A stretch of 64,000 nt of DNA from Bog-756 sp963730685 (GCA_963730685.1 CAVSSP010000004.1:1749682-1813681); one strand, 5' to 3'; numbered from the stretch's first letter, positions 27,782 to 37,020 are shown. Numbers and translations are program-made. Notes: generated from the sequence alone by a model not told the origin.

Positions 27782-28588
27782 TCAGGCCCGCTTGACGGCC
27801 GGGCGCCGGTGCCATCGCGACCGGGACGTTGAACCCACCGCCCCGAGCCGTTCGCCCCGGAGGGCACGCTCTTCGTCGTCCTCCAGCGGCTCCAGCGGAC
27901 CGGCGCCGGACGGGGAGACCGCCCATCCCAGCAACAGGTCGGCCAGCGCCGTGTTGCGGGCCAGCAGGGGCCCGTGCAGATAGCACCCGAACACCCGGCC
28001 CGACCACGCACCCTCGGTGCCGTCGCCGTCGCCGTTCCCGATTCCGGCAACCACGCGGCCCACCGGTCGGGCCCCCGACCCGACCGTGGTCACCCCCCCG
28101 TGGTTCTCGAAGCCGGTGAGGGTCGGCATGGGTGAGCCGTCGGCCAGCCGGGGTGCGGCCGCGGTGGGCTCGGCCACCAGCTCGCCCACCGCCCGTCTGC
28201 CGGTCCCCTTCGCCGTCGTGACGTCCAAGAGTCCGAGCCCGGGGTGCGGACGGCCGACACTGTCGGGGAAGGACCGGCCCAGCAGCTGGTATCCGGCGCA
28301 CACCCCGAGGACGACGGCACCCCGATCGACGGCTCGGAGAAGGGTGCCGTCGGCCACCAGCCCGGTGGACGCCCGGACCTGGGGGCCGTCCTCGCCACCG
28401 CCCAGGCAGTAGATGTCCCCGGTGGGCACCGGTTGCGACGAGTCCGCCTGGACCAGGTCGACATCGATCCCGCGCCACGAGGCCCGCCGGGCGAGGATGA
28501 GCCCGTTCCCCCCGTCGCCGTAGGTGCCGAGGAGGTCGGGATAGACCACCACGATGCAGAGGGCCGAGCGGGGGCCCGAGGCCGTCAC
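27782..28588 (-). CDS. gatD: lipid II isoglutaminyl synthase, glutaminase subunit GatD
   Basis: A 268-aa class I glutamine amidotransferase that supplies ammonia to MurT for amidating D-Glu of lipid II. The nucleophile Cys is in VVLGVCAGYQLLG, and the His is in CYLHGPLLARN; YPDLLGTYGDGGN is the family N-terminus. The last 35 residues are basic and beyond the core. It starts at GTG 28588, sharing GTGA with the murT stop. Its stop is only six bases from that of the convergent PlsC gene. Confidence 0.92.
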   Translation of the reverse strand: MTASGPRSALCIVVVYPDLLGTYGDGGNGLILARRASWRGIDVDLVQADSSQPVPTGDIYCLGGGEDGPQVRASTGLVADGTLLRAVDRGAVVLGVCAGYQLLGRSFPDSVGRPHPGLGLLDVTTAKGTGRRAVGELVAEPTAAAPRLADGSPMPTLTGFENHGGVTTVGSGARPVGRVVAGIGNGDGDGTEGAWSGRVFGCYLHGPLLARNTALADLLLGWAVSPSGAGPLEPLEDDEERALRGERLGAVGSTSRSRWHRRPAVKRA

Positions 28589-29944
28589 AGCCGGACCAGC
28601 ACATCGGCGAAGGCGGTGTAATTGCCGAGGAAGTCGACACCCCCGCTGTCCGCCGCGTCCCCGACGGCCGCCGTCCGAGGTGGCCACGTCCAGTGCCACC
28701 AGGGGATCACCCACCACCGTGCACCCGACCTCGGCGTAGCGCAGGCGGACGGCCAGGTCGAGACGGCGATCGCCGGTGGCGATGACGGGCCGACCGGCCA
28801 GCCGCTCGAAGGGGACGTCCCACAGCCAGCTGGTGTCCAGACCGTCGGCGACCCGGGCGTTGACCGACAGGACCACCGGGCCGCCCTCCGGCGCCGTCTC
28901 GTCGAGCAGGTCGAAGATGGCCGTCCAACCGGCCGGGTTCTTGGCCAGCAGCAGGCGCACCGGACGGCCGTTCCGCACGGTGGAGGAGAACCGTCCCGCC
29001 ACCTGGTCCACGACGGAGAGCGCATGCAACGCCTCGGCCAGGCTCGGTGCCGGCGCCACATCGTCGCCCATCTCCGTGGCGGCCACTGCGGCCATGGCGG
29101 CGTTGGCCCGGTTGAACTGGCCGGGCAGTCCGATCTCCATGGACAGGCGGTCGCCCCCGGCGGTGACCAGCACAGACCCCTCCACCCACGCCCGGCGCTC
29201 GGGGCGTTCCAACCCGCACCGGGCACAGGCCCACGCTCCGTCGGGCCCGAAGTCGATCACGCCTCCGCACGAGGGGCACCCCACGGCGTCGTTGCGCCAC
29301 ACCTGTCCCGCCCCCACCCAGTGCACCACCGGGGCGGCCGATGCCGCCCACACCACCATGGGGTCGTCGGCGTTGGCCACCACCACGGTCGGGGCCGGAT
29401 CGACGCCCCCGTGCAGGTCGGGCCGGGGCTGGCCGCCGAGCGCGGTGCGCCAGCGGTCGACCAGCATCCGCACCTCGGCGATCCGGTCGAGCTGATCCCG
29501 TGACAGGTTCAACAGGACCACCACCCGGGGCCGGGTCTCCTCGATCAGGCGGCCGAGGTATCCCTCGTCGACTTCGAGCACGGCGGCCGGGGCGTCGGGG
29601 GACGCCACCAGGGCCGACAGATGGCCGGCCGGCATGTTGGCTCCGGTGTCGTTGCTGGCCACCGCGCCGGATGACGGGCCCGACAGGGCGGCCACCAGCA
29701 TCCGGGTGGTGGTGGTCTTACCGTTGGTCCCACTGACCAGGGCCACCCGCCGACCGGCACTCAGGGTGCCCAACAGGCCGGGGTCGATGGCCAGCCCCAC
29801 CCGGCCGCCGGCCACGGTGCCGCTCCCCCGGCCGAGCGTCCGCGACAACCAGTTGGACAGCCGGAGGGCTCCGATGGCGGCGTGGGCACGCGGCGGCAGC
29901 GCGGGCGGCGGCGCGCCGCTCGAATACCGGGTGGAGACGGTCAC
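28585..29944 (-). CDS. murT: lipid II isoglutaminyl synthase, Mur ligase subunit MurT, frameshifted near the C-terminus
   Basis: A Mur-ligase-like ATPase, about 452 aa when repaired. The P-loop is SGTNGKTTTTRML, a four-cysteine zinc ribbon lies at CPSCGG...CARCGL, and the DUF1727 C-terminal domain follows. With GatD it converts lipid II D-glutamate to D-isoglutamine. Near 28660-28675 the frame changes by one base: the main frame runs into basic nonsense while the alternative gives GGVDFLGNYTAFADVLVRL and a stop overlapping gatD. It starts at GTG 29944 overlapping the upstream stop. The frameshift is probably a sequencing error since the operon is otherwise intact. Confidence 0.88.
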
Positions 29945-31321
29945 GGCCGGGGCACGGTGCGGTCCAGTTCCTCCTCCGTCGGTATCCGCTCGATCCTCGC
30001 CTCGTCCGGGAGGAGGTCCACGATCGCCTGCATCACCACCGCCGTGTCGGCGACGGCGTCGGTCAGTCCCAGGCCGACCGGCCGACCGACGGTCACCGTC
30101 ACCCGGGGGGGGTGGAGGGTGAGCATCACCGGCACCTTGGAAGACCGGGGCCACACCCGCTCGGTACCCCACAGCCCGATGGGGACGACCGGCGCGCCGG
30201 TCTCCGCCGCCAGTCGGGCGGCCCCGGTGTGCCCTTTCAGGACGGGGTCGAAGAAGTCCGCCCCCCGCGGGATGGTCCCCTGGGGAAGCACGATGACCAC
30301 CTCGCCGGCCCGCAGGGCGGCAGCCGCCCGCCGCATCGGGTCGCCCGATCCGCTCCCGCGCTCCACGGGGATCCCCCCGAGGGCCCGGGCCAGCGGCCCG
30401 ACCACGGGTGCGTCGAACACCTCCTGTTTGGCCAGGAAGCGCACCGGACGGCCCAGGCGGGCGGCCACCAGCCCGATGGCGGCGACGTCGAAATAGCTCC
30501 GGTGGTTGCTGGCCAGGATCACCGGCCCTTCGGCCGGGATGTGCTCCAGCCCCGACAGCGTGAACCGGGCGTAGGGGAACGACTGGGGGCGGAAGAACGG
30601 CCGCACCAGGTGGTAGGGCTCCCATCCCACCAGCGAGGGGATGCCCGGGGCCCGGTCCCACTGCTCCAGCGGCCACCGGCGGGCCAGGGCCACGGCCGCC
30701 AGCCTGGGGTCGGCGTTGAGCGGGTGGGGGTGCCCGACGGCCAGGAACAGGGGGACGTCGAAGAAGCTGTCCGAGTAGGCATGGGAGGCGGCCAGGTCGA
30801 CCCCGTGGTCGGACGCCCACCGGGCGACGGCGGTGCGCTTGCCCATTCCCCACACGAACCCACCGTCGATCCTGCCGGTGTAGCGGCCGTCGACCTCGCC
30901 GTACCGGGTGGCGATGAGGCCATCGAAACCGAGCGCATCGGCGAGCGGGGACACCAGGTCCCACGGCGAGGTGGTGGCCAGGACCAGGGGTCGGCCCTCG
31001 GCCCGGTGGACGGCCAGCGCCGCCAGTGCCCACGGCTGCACCAGGTCGACCAGGGGCTTCGACGGCCCGCTTGCCGGCCAGCCGGGTGGCATCGGCCGAG
31101 CGGTTGCGCATCACGACGGCCGCCGCCCGGGCCAGTCCGATGAACGGCACCGATTCGCCGAAGCGGTTGTAGAACCCGTACATCAGGGTGTCACCGGGCA
31201 GCCGGCGACCCGGTGCCAGCACACCTTCGGCCTCCATGGCCTGCTGGAAGACCGGACCGCTGGCCGAGCGGATCAGCGTGCGGTCGAGGTCGACGAACAC
31301 GGCACCGGTGGCATCGGTCAT
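29941..31321 (-). CDS. HAD-IB phosphatase fused to PlsC acyltransferase, frameshifted
   Basis: Two-domain protein of about 460 aa, similar in layout to mycobacterial HAD-PlsC proteins. The HAD part has VFVDLDRTLI (complete DxDxT), TTSPWDLV and YSDSFFDVPL. The acyltransferase part has HX4D in ASNHRSYFD and LPQGTIPRG. It should make or remodel phosphatidate, with the HAD part possibly removing a phosphate. The frame shifts once near 31055, at a short G4 run on the plus strand; both frames are family-like on either side. It starts at ATG 31321 and overlaps murT. Confidence 0.85.
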
Positions 31322-31479
31322 GCCCTCACGCTACTTCCGCCCGATCGGTGCCGGGTGGGGAAATCCGTCGATTCATCGGGGTCGGAAAACGGGGCTGGCG
31401 AACTGGGTTGGCTCACCGGGATGGCTGGGATGGCGGAACGGGCCGAGAACCGAGGCGTCCGCAACGACCCGTAGACGCG

Positions 31480-31517
31480 GCAAAGGGACCACCAGGGGGG
31501 GAAGGCGGTCCCTTTGC
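31480..31517. promoter_or_regulatory. strong intergenic hairpin
   Basis: Perfect 11-bp inverted repeat GCAAAGGGACC / GGTCCCTTTGC with a 16-base loop, in the 315-base gap between the divergent HAD-PlsC and LysR genes. There is no T-run on either strand, so it is not a classic terminator. It could be a leader structure or protein site. The rest of the gap (31322-31636) is AT-richer and holds the LysR promoter region; no gene is seen. Confidence 0.5.
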
Positions 31518-31610
31518 ACTGACTCAACAAGGATAGGAGGGGGATTCCTAAGCATCCTGTGGTCTGGAGACATCGTATAACATTCGCGAGCAATCAGTCA
31601 ACCAGCTAAA

Positions 31611-31636
31611 ATCGATATCTGGTATCATCTCAAGCG
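31611..31636 (+). promoter_or_regulatory. putative leaderless promoter of the LysR gene
   Basis: TATCAT at 31623-31628 fits the actinobacterial TANNNT -10 and ends eight bases before the ATG at 31637, so transcription may start at the start codon. The surrounding GATATCTGGTATC is partly symmetric and could be the LysR box. Confidence 0.4.
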
Positions 31637-32551
31637 ATGGAACTCCGGCATCTGCAAGCGCTCACGGCGATCAGCGACCATGGGACCTTCTCGGCGGCGG
31701 CCGAACACCTGAACACCGTCCAGTCCAACATCTCGGCCCACGTGGCCCGGTTGGAGCGGGAACTGGGCGCCCCGCTGGTGGACCGGTCCGACGGCCGGCT
31801 CACCGAGGAGGGGAGCGTGGTGGTGGCCCGGGCCCGGCGCATCCTCTCCGAACTCGACGCCCTGGTCTCCGACGTCGCCGCCTGCAAGGACGAGGTCACC
31901 GGCACCGTGCGGGTGGGGATGATCGGCACCACCGCCCGATGGCTCGTCCCCCGGCTGATGGACCTGGCCCGGAAGCAGCATCCGAAGCTGCGCCTGGTCG
32001 TCGTGGAAGGGAACAGCACCGGTCTGGAGCCCCAGTTGGCCAACGGGCAGCTCGATCTGGCCGTGCTCCACCTGCCGGTGGCCGGTCGCGATCTCGTGAC
32101 CCGTGTCCTCTTCGAAGAGGACCTGATGCTCGTGGTGCCCGAGGGGCATGCGCTGGCCCACGTCGACCATCAACTCAACCTCGAGGACCTCGCCGACATG
32201 GAGCTGCTGCTGCCGCTGCCGGGGACCACATTCCGGGACGAGCTCGACGCCGCCACCAGGCCACTCGGGATCAGCCTCCTCCCGGCTGCCGAGTTCGACG
32301 GGCTTCGCCTCATCGCCTCGCTGACCTTCGAGGGGTACGGCCCGGCCATCCTGCCGGCCACCGCCATCCCGTCGTTCCTGAGGAGCCGCTTCCGCGGCGT
32401 GCCCATCGAAGGGCTCCCCCGCCGCCGGGTGGGGGTCGCCCAGCGCAGCCGGGGCCTGCCGTCCGCTCCGACCAGGGCCCTCCACGAGCTCTTGCGGGAA
32501 GTGGTGGCGGTGGCCGAGGACCGGCCCGCCGGCGTCCATATCGCGGGCTGA
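31637..32551 (+). CDS. LysR family transcriptional regulator
   Basis: A 304-aa LysR regulator. The winged helix-turn-helix is at residues 1-60 (MELRHLQALTAISDHGTFS, then VQSNISAHVARLERELG), followed by a periplasmic-binding-fold effector domain from about residue 90 (TVRVGMIGTTARWLVPRL). The target is not obvious; it is divergent from HAD-PlsC/murT/gatD and could regulate it. Confidence 0.9.
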   Translation: MELRHLQALTAISDHGTFSAAAEHLNTVQSNISAHVARLERELGAPLVDRSDGRLTEEGSVVVARARRILSELDALVSDVAACKDEVTGTVRVGMIGTTARWLVPRLMDLARKQHPKLRLVVVEGNSTGLEPQLANGQLDLAVLHLPVAGRDLVTRVLFEEDLMLVVPEGHALAHVDHQLNLEDLADMELLLPLPGTTFRDELDAATRPLGISLLPAAEFDGLRLIASLTFEGYGPAILPATAIPSFLRSRFRGVPIEGLPRRRVGVAQRSRGLPSAPTRALHELLREVVAVAEDRPAGVHIAG

Positions 32552-32599
32552 GCACTCCGGTTCCATTGTCCCGTCGGGCCCCGGGTCCGGCGGGACGGT

Positions 32600-33223
32600 T
32601 CAGAGGTCGGGGACCCTGGGCTCCCGCCACATTCGCCAGATGGGCGGCCCGCCCGTCCGGGACCGGAACTCGTCCACGACCTCGAAGCCGAACCGGGCGT
32701 AGAGCGGGACGTTCCGCTCCTTCGACGACTCCAGGTAGGCCGGTTCGCCCGCCTCGTCGACGTGCGTGAGCATCGACGCCAGCAGTGCCGACCCGAGGCC
32801 CTGGCCCTGGCGCTCAGGCGCCGTCCCCAGCGTGGCCAGGTACCAGTGGGGCTCGGTGGGGTGGAGATGGTCCACCTCGAAGAGCAGGCGCAGGGCGTGG
32901 TGGGTCCGGGTGCTGACCAGCCACGGAGCGGTCGGGAGCAGTTGGAGCAGCTCCCGGAGCCCATTACGGTCCCGCCCGGGCGGCCCCCACACGGCCACCG
33001 CGCCCAGGTCACCGGTGACGTGGACGTGGCCGTAGCCGAGGTACTGCCGCCCGAGCTGGGAGACGAAGAACGAGTGCAGGCCCCGCCGCCGGCGGCGGTC
33101 ACCGGCGAACATGAAGTTGGCCACCGGGTCGTCGTCGAACGACCGGACCAGCATGTCGGCCACCTCCGGGAGGTCGGCTTCGGTCATCCGGCGAGGGGCG
33201 GGCACCACCGGCGGCGGCTTCAC
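32600..33223 (-). CDS. GNAT family N-acetyltransferase
   Basis: A 207-aa GNAT protein. The acetyl-CoA loop is in APERQGQGLGSALLASML, and YLESSKERNVPLYARFGFEVV is the usual end of the fold. The N-terminal MTEADLPEVADMLVRSF is typical. Start is GTG 33223; ATG 33187 is a possible shorter start. The substrate is unknown. Confidence 0.88.
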   Translation of the reverse strand: MKPPPVVPAPRRMTEADLPEVADMLVRSFDDDPVANFMFAGDRRRRRGLHSFFVSQLGRQYLGYGHVHVTGDLGAVAVWGPPGRDRNGLRELLQLLPTAPWLVSTRTHHALRLLFEVDHLHPTEPHWYLATLGTAPERQGQGLGSALLASMLTHVDEAGEPAYLESSKERNVPLYARFGFEVVDEFRSRTGGPPIWRMWREPRVPDL

Positions 33224-33241
33224 GGGGGCGATGGTAGCCGT

Positions 33242-33877
33242 CTAGTTGACGGTGGGATCGGGAGGGAACCCGGCCACGACGGCCAGCGCACCTCCCTCGC
33301 GCTTCAGCACCCGTCGCCACAGCCCTTCGGGGTCGGCCGAGATCGGATCGCGTGTCTGGGCCCGCACCACGTACCACGACCCCTCCTCGATCTCCTCTTC
33401 GAGCTGGTCCGAGTCCCAGCCGGCGTAGCCCGAGAACAGCCGGGCCCCGAGCAGGCCGTCGGCCAGAGGCGCCGGGTCGGCAGCGAGGTCCACCGTGCCG
33501 ACCGGGCGGTCGCCGTCCACCAGCAGTCGCCAGCCTTCCGGCCACGGCGGCGCCCGGTCGGGTTCGGGGCCACGCGCCCGCAAGCGGACCAGGCCGATCA
33601 GCGCGTTGCGGGCCACCGGTCCCCCGGTGAACAGCTCGGCCGGGGGTGTGGCCAGCGGATGCCACTGGGAGAGCAGCTCCCCGACCGGCACGCCGCCGGG
33701 GCGATCGAGCACCACACCCAGTGCCCCGTGGGCGCCGTGGTCGAGCACCAGGATGACCCGACGGGAGAAGTTGGGATCGACCAGCCTGGGGGTGGCCACC
33801 AGCAGTTGGCCCACCAGCCGGTCGGGTGGGCGAGCGCCGCCGTAGGGCTCGAATGCACTGAACGGGTCGAGGGGCAC
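33242..33877 (-). CDS. YqgE/AlgH family protein
   Basis: A 211-aa DUF179 (YqgE/AlgH) protein: GQLLVATPRLVDPNFSRRV, VLDHGAHGALGVVLDRP, FTGGPVARNALIGL and ARLFSGYAGWDSDQLEEE are all family signatures. The function is uncertain; AlgH affects alginate regulation in Pseudomonas. GTG 33877 is chosen as the closest start before the family N-terminus. It ends 18 bases before the GNAT gene start and may share its transcript. Confidence 0.9.
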   Translation of the reverse strand: MPLDPFSAFEPYGGARPPDRLVGQLLVATPRLVDPNFSRRVILVLDHGAHGALGVVLDRPGGVPVGELLSQWHPLATPPAELFTGGPVARNALIGLVRLRARGPEPDRAPPWPEGWRLLVDGDRPVGTVDLAADPAPLADGLLGARLFSGYAGWDSDQLEEEIEEGSWYVVRAQTRDPISADPEGLWRRVLKREGGALAVVAGFPPDPTVN

Positions 33878-33943
33878 GCCCTGATGATGGCCCAAGCCGG
33901 CGGCGGAGTGGCGCCATCCTCCCCCGTCGGTGAGGCTGGTCAC

Positions 33944-34744
33944 ATGTCGCTCGTCTCCATCGCCTCGGTCCGTCCCCACGTGCGGGTGGTGACCCTGGAC
34001 AATCCGACCCGGCTCAACTCGATGTCGTTCGCCTTGGTGGCCGACCTCTACCGCGCCCTCGACGAGGTGGCTGCCGACAACGACTGCCGGGTCGTCGTCC
34101 TCACCGGGGCCGGGCGCGCCTTCTGCTCCGGGCTCGAGCTCGAATTCGCCGGCATCCCGCCGGGGACCGAGGGCATGGGGTTCCACCGGATGGCGATGCG
34201 GTCCATGGAGTTCATGGGAGGCATCGTCCCGGCCATGCGCTCCATCCCGCAGCCGATCATCGCCGCCATCAACGGGCCGGCCTACGGGGGCGGCATGTGC
34301 CTGTGCCTCGGCGCCGACATCCGCCTGGCCGGCGAGTCGGCGGTCTTCTGCGGAGCCGGAATCAACAACGGGCTCGCCGGCACCGAACTGGGCGTCAGCT
34401 GGCTGCTGCCCCGGGCGGTGGGCACGTCCAACGCGGCGGAGATCCTGCTGACCGGCAAGAAGGTCCCGTCGGCCGAGGCCCTCCGGATCGGACTGGTGTC
34501 CCGGGTGGCACCCGACGAGGAGCTGCTCGACCAGGCCCTGTCGATGGCCGACGGGATGTGCACCTTCAGCCCGTTCGGGCTGGCGCTGACCAAGGACACC
34601 ATGTGGTCGTCGCTGGAGGTGGGCAGCCTCAGGGCCGCGGTCGACCTCGAGAACCGGACCCAGCTCCTCGCCGGCCACACCGGCAACCTCACCGAGGCAT
34701 CCACGGCGTTCCGGGAGAAGCGGCCGCCGGTGTACACCGAGTAG
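33944..34744 (+). CDS. enoyl-CoA hydratase/isomerase family protein
   Basis: A 266-aa crotonase. RVVVLTGAGRAFCSGLELEF and INGPAYGGGMCLCLGADIRLA form the oxyanion hole and CoA-binding region; ELGVSWLLPRAVG is family-typical. The position often held by a catalytic Glu in hydratases appears as GLAGTELG. It acts in fatty acid or CoA-thioester metabolism; a precise reaction cannot be given. ATG 33944 is used; the region upstream overlaps the divergent YqgE gene. Confidence 0.9.
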   Translation: MSLVSIASVRPHVRVVTLDNPTRLNSMSFALVADLYRALDEVAADNDCRVVVLTGAGRAFCSGLELEFAGIPPGTEGMGFHRMAMRSMEFMGGIVPAMRSIPQPIIAAINGPAYGGGMCLCLGADIRLAGESAVFCGAGINNGLAGTELGVSWLLPRAVGTSNAAEILLTGKKVPSAEALRIGLVSRVAPDEELLDQALSMADGMCTFSPFGLALTKDTMWSSLEVGSLRAAVDLENRTQLLAGHTGNLTEASTAFREKRPPVYTE

Positions 34745-34772
34745 GCCCCGCCGGTGGGCTAGACACGGCCCC

Positions 34773-35009
34773 ATGGCCAAGGCCCGACGGGGAGGGAAGC
34801 GATCGCGGGCGCCCGCCCGCCGGGGACCCGGCCCGGTGGGCAGTGCCCGGGAGCACTGGCGGGTCGACGGACAGCCGAAGACCAGGTTCGCCACCCAGGA
34901 CGAGGCCAACCGGTCGTCCCTCCAGCGTCGCCTCGAGGAGGGCGCCGACCTCGACCCCTACCAGTGCTCGTTCTGTGGGGGTTGGCACCTCGGGAACCGC
35001 CGGGAGTGA
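34773..35009 (+). CDS. small zinc-finger-like protein
   Basis: A 78-aa basic protein. The first 25 residues are Arg/Lys/Gly-rich, and the C-terminus has YQCSFCGGWHLGNRRE, a CxxC plus His arrangement seen in many small actinobacterial proteins. The middle TRFATQDEANRSSLQRRL is helical. It may bind zinc and RNA or DNA, but no function is known. Confidence 0.65.
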   Translation: MAKARRGGKRSRAPARRGPGPVGSAREHWRVDGQPKTRFATQDEANRSSLQRRLEEGADLDPYQCSFCGGWHLGNRRE

Positions 35010-35041
35010 GGCGCTCCCCGGCACCGCCGTCGTAGTCACTG

Positions 35042-35061
35042 TACCGTCTGGACGGTATAGT
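35042..35061 (+). promoter_or_regulatory. TetR operator overlapping a leaderless promoter
   Basis: Perfect palindrome TACCGTC-TG-GACGGTA at 35042-35057, directly upstream of a TetR gene. TATAGT at 35056-35061 overlaps its end, fits the TANNNT -10 and lies seven bases before the ATG at 35069, so a leaderless message is likely. Binding of the repressor would block RNA polymerase. Confidence 0.7.
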
Positions 35062-35068
35062 ACTACCC

Positions 35069-35647
35069 ATGACGGCGCCCACCGAGACGCCGGGCCCGCC
35101 CCGGCGCCCTGACACCAAGTCCCGCATCATCAGTGCCGCCGAGAACGTCGTCGTGCGCGACGGGGTCGCCCGCCTCACCTTGGAGGCGGCCGCCGCCGAG
35201 GCCGGTCTGAGCAAGGGCGGCGTGCTCTACCACTACCCCACCCGTGACGCCCTGGTGGCGGGGATGGTGGTCAAGATCATCGAGGAGTTCGACCGCGACA
35301 TCGAGGCCCACCTCGACGGGGACGCCAGTCCGGGTGCGTTCACCCGGGCCTACATCCGGGCCACCATGGAGCCGACCCTCCAGCCCGAGCACGAGGACCG
35401 CCTCGGGGCAGCCGTGATCGCGGCGGCCGCCGCCCAACCGGCGCTGCTCGTCCCGCTCCAGCAGGCCGCCGACCGGTGGCAGGCCCGTCTCGAGGAGGAC
35501 GGGCTGGATCCGGCCCTGGCCACGGCCGTGCGACTGGCCTGCGACGGCCTGTGGCTCTGTGACCTGTTCGGTCTGGCCGCGATTTCCGGCCCGCGCCGCG
35601 CCGAGGTGGCCTCCCGGCTCGAGCGCATGGCCCGGGTGGCCCCGTGA
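35069..35647 (+). CDS. TetR family repressor of the MFS efflux operon
   Basis: A 192-aa TetR protein. The helix-turn-helix spans about residues 17-63 (RIISAAENVVVRDGVARLTLE, then GLSKGGVLYHYPTRDALV), and the C-terminal region has the AcrR/TetR_C-like form often found next to drug pumps. It is coupled to the transporter by GTGA and has a palindromic operator just upstream, so autoregulated efflux control is likely. Confidence 0.9.
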   Translation: MTAPTETPGPPRRPDTKSRIISAAENVVVRDGVARLTLEAAAAEAGLSKGGVLYHYPTRDALVAGMVVKIIEEFDRDIEAHLDGDASPGAFTRAYIRATMEPTLQPEHEDRLGAAVIAAAAAQPALLVPLQQAADRWQARLEEDGLDPALATAVRLACDGLWLCDLFGLAAISGPRRAEVASRLERMARVAP

Positions 35648-37020
35648 GCTCCCCGACCACCCTCCGGCTTCAGGTGGGGCAGTCCGGGCCCGACCGCTCC
35701 ACCCGCCTCGTCCGCACCCTGACCATCACCATCTTCCTGCAGTGGGTGGGCGCGAGCTCCATCATCCCCATGCTGCCGGTCTACATCAAGCGCCTGGGCG
35801 GGTCGGACACCCTGGCCGGGTTGGTCATGGCCTCGTTCTTCGCCGCCGGGGTGCTGTCCCAGTACCCCATCGGCCGACTGGCCGACCGCATCGGGCGGCG
35901 GCCGGTCCTGGTGTCCGGCCTGGTGCTCTACGGCCTGGCCAGCATGGCCTTCCTGCTCCCCATCGCCGCCCCGATGGCCATCGTGCTGCGGGCCCTGCAG
36001 GGCACCGGCGCCGGGGCGGTCATCGTCGCCTCCCTCGCCATGGTGTCGAGCTCGGTCACCGAGGACCGCCGAGGACGGGCGTTCGCCGCCATCTACGGGG
36101 GCGAGCTCGGAGGCATGGCCGTCGGCCCGTTGGTGGGGAGCATCATCGGCGCCCGGTCGATGTGGATCATGTTCTTGGCGTCGGGCCTGCTGTCGTTCGG
36201 GGCGTGCCTCCCCGCCCTGCGCATCCATGAGGGGAGCCGCCGGCGCGAGGAGCGAGCCGCCCGGACCCGACCGGACGGCTCGGTGGCGCCGCTCCGCCCG
36301 GTCCGGTTCAACCGCGCCATGGTCGGTGCCCTCATCTGTGCGGGGGCACTGGGTCTGGCCAGCGGTGTCTACGAGATCTGCTGGACGTTGCTGCTGCTGG
36401 CCCGGGGGGCCTCGGGTCTCGCCATCGGCATCTCCTGGACGCTGTTCGCGGTGCCCTTCGTGGCGGCGGCCAAGCCCAGCGGCTGGCTGGCCGATCACAT
36501 GGACCGCAGGGTCATGGTGCTGGCCGGCCTCGGGCTGTCCACGGTCCTGTGCGCGACGTACCCGTTCATCCACAGCGTCTTCCTCCTGGTGGTGCTCGGA
36601 GCCTCGGAAGCCCTGGGCTTCGCCGCCGCCATGCCGGCGGTCCAGTCCCTGCTGACCCAGGGGTCGGGGCCGAGCGAGGTCGGGCGCATCCAGGGAATGT
36701 TCGCCACCAGCCAGACGGCCACCACCGCGGTGGCCGCCGCCGGGGCGGGTGCAGCCTTCGCCGTCGCCTCGTGGCTGCCCTTCGTCACCGTGGCCGGCAC
36801 CATCTTCGTGGCGCTGGCGGTGGCGGCCGTGGTCTGGAGATCGGTGCCGGGTCGGACCGTGCAACCGGGGCCGGCCACCGGTGACGAGATCGGGCTCGGG
36901 ATCGGTGGGCTCGGGTCCGGTGGGCCCGGGTCCGGCAGATCGCGGTCGGACCGTCGCCCTCAGCCGGTCGGGTCGGCTCCGGCCCCGGAGGCCGCCGGCG
37001 CCAGCTGGGACGTGCAGTAG
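35644..37020 (+). CDS. MFS transporter, probable drug efflux
   Basis: A 458-aa major facilitator with twelve predicted helices. Motif A is in YPIGRLADRIGRRPVLV, LQGTGAGAVIV is motif C-like, and a second A-like motif WLADHMDRRVMV marks the second half. The final 50 residues are a disordered Gly/Pro tail. Coupling to a TetR gene suggests proton-driven export of a toxic compound. The 3' end overlaps the convergent mscL gene by 61 bases. Confidence 0.9.
   Translation: MSSPTTLRLQVGQSGPDRSTRLVRTLTITIFLQWVGASSIIPMLPVYIKRLGGSDTLAGLVMASFFAAGVLSQYPIGRLADRIGRRPVLVSGLVLYGLASMAFLLPIAAPMAIVLRALQGTGAGAVIVASLAMVSSSVTEDRRGRAFAAIYGGELGGMAVGPLVGSIIGARSMWIMFLASGLLSFGACLPALRIHEGSRRREERAARTRPDGSVAPLRPVRFNRAMVGALICAGALGLASGVYEICWTLLLLARGASGLAIGISWTLFAVPFVAAAKPSGWLADHMDRRVMVLAGLGLSTVLCATYPFIHSVFLLVVLGASEALGFAAAMPAVQSLLTQGSGPSEVGRIQGMFATSQTATTAVAAAGAGAAFAVASWLPFVTVAGTIFVALAVAAVVWRSVPGRTVQPGPATGDEIGLGIGGLGSGGPGSGRSRSDRRPQPVGSAPAPEAAGASWDVQ

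Noticed and set aside
27782..31321. A single open frame of about 1,179 codons on the minus strand
   Set aside because: It is a chain of three genes. Its parts match HAD, MurT and GatD, but the stretches between are basic nonsense while other frames carry the PlsC domain and the MurT C-terminus.
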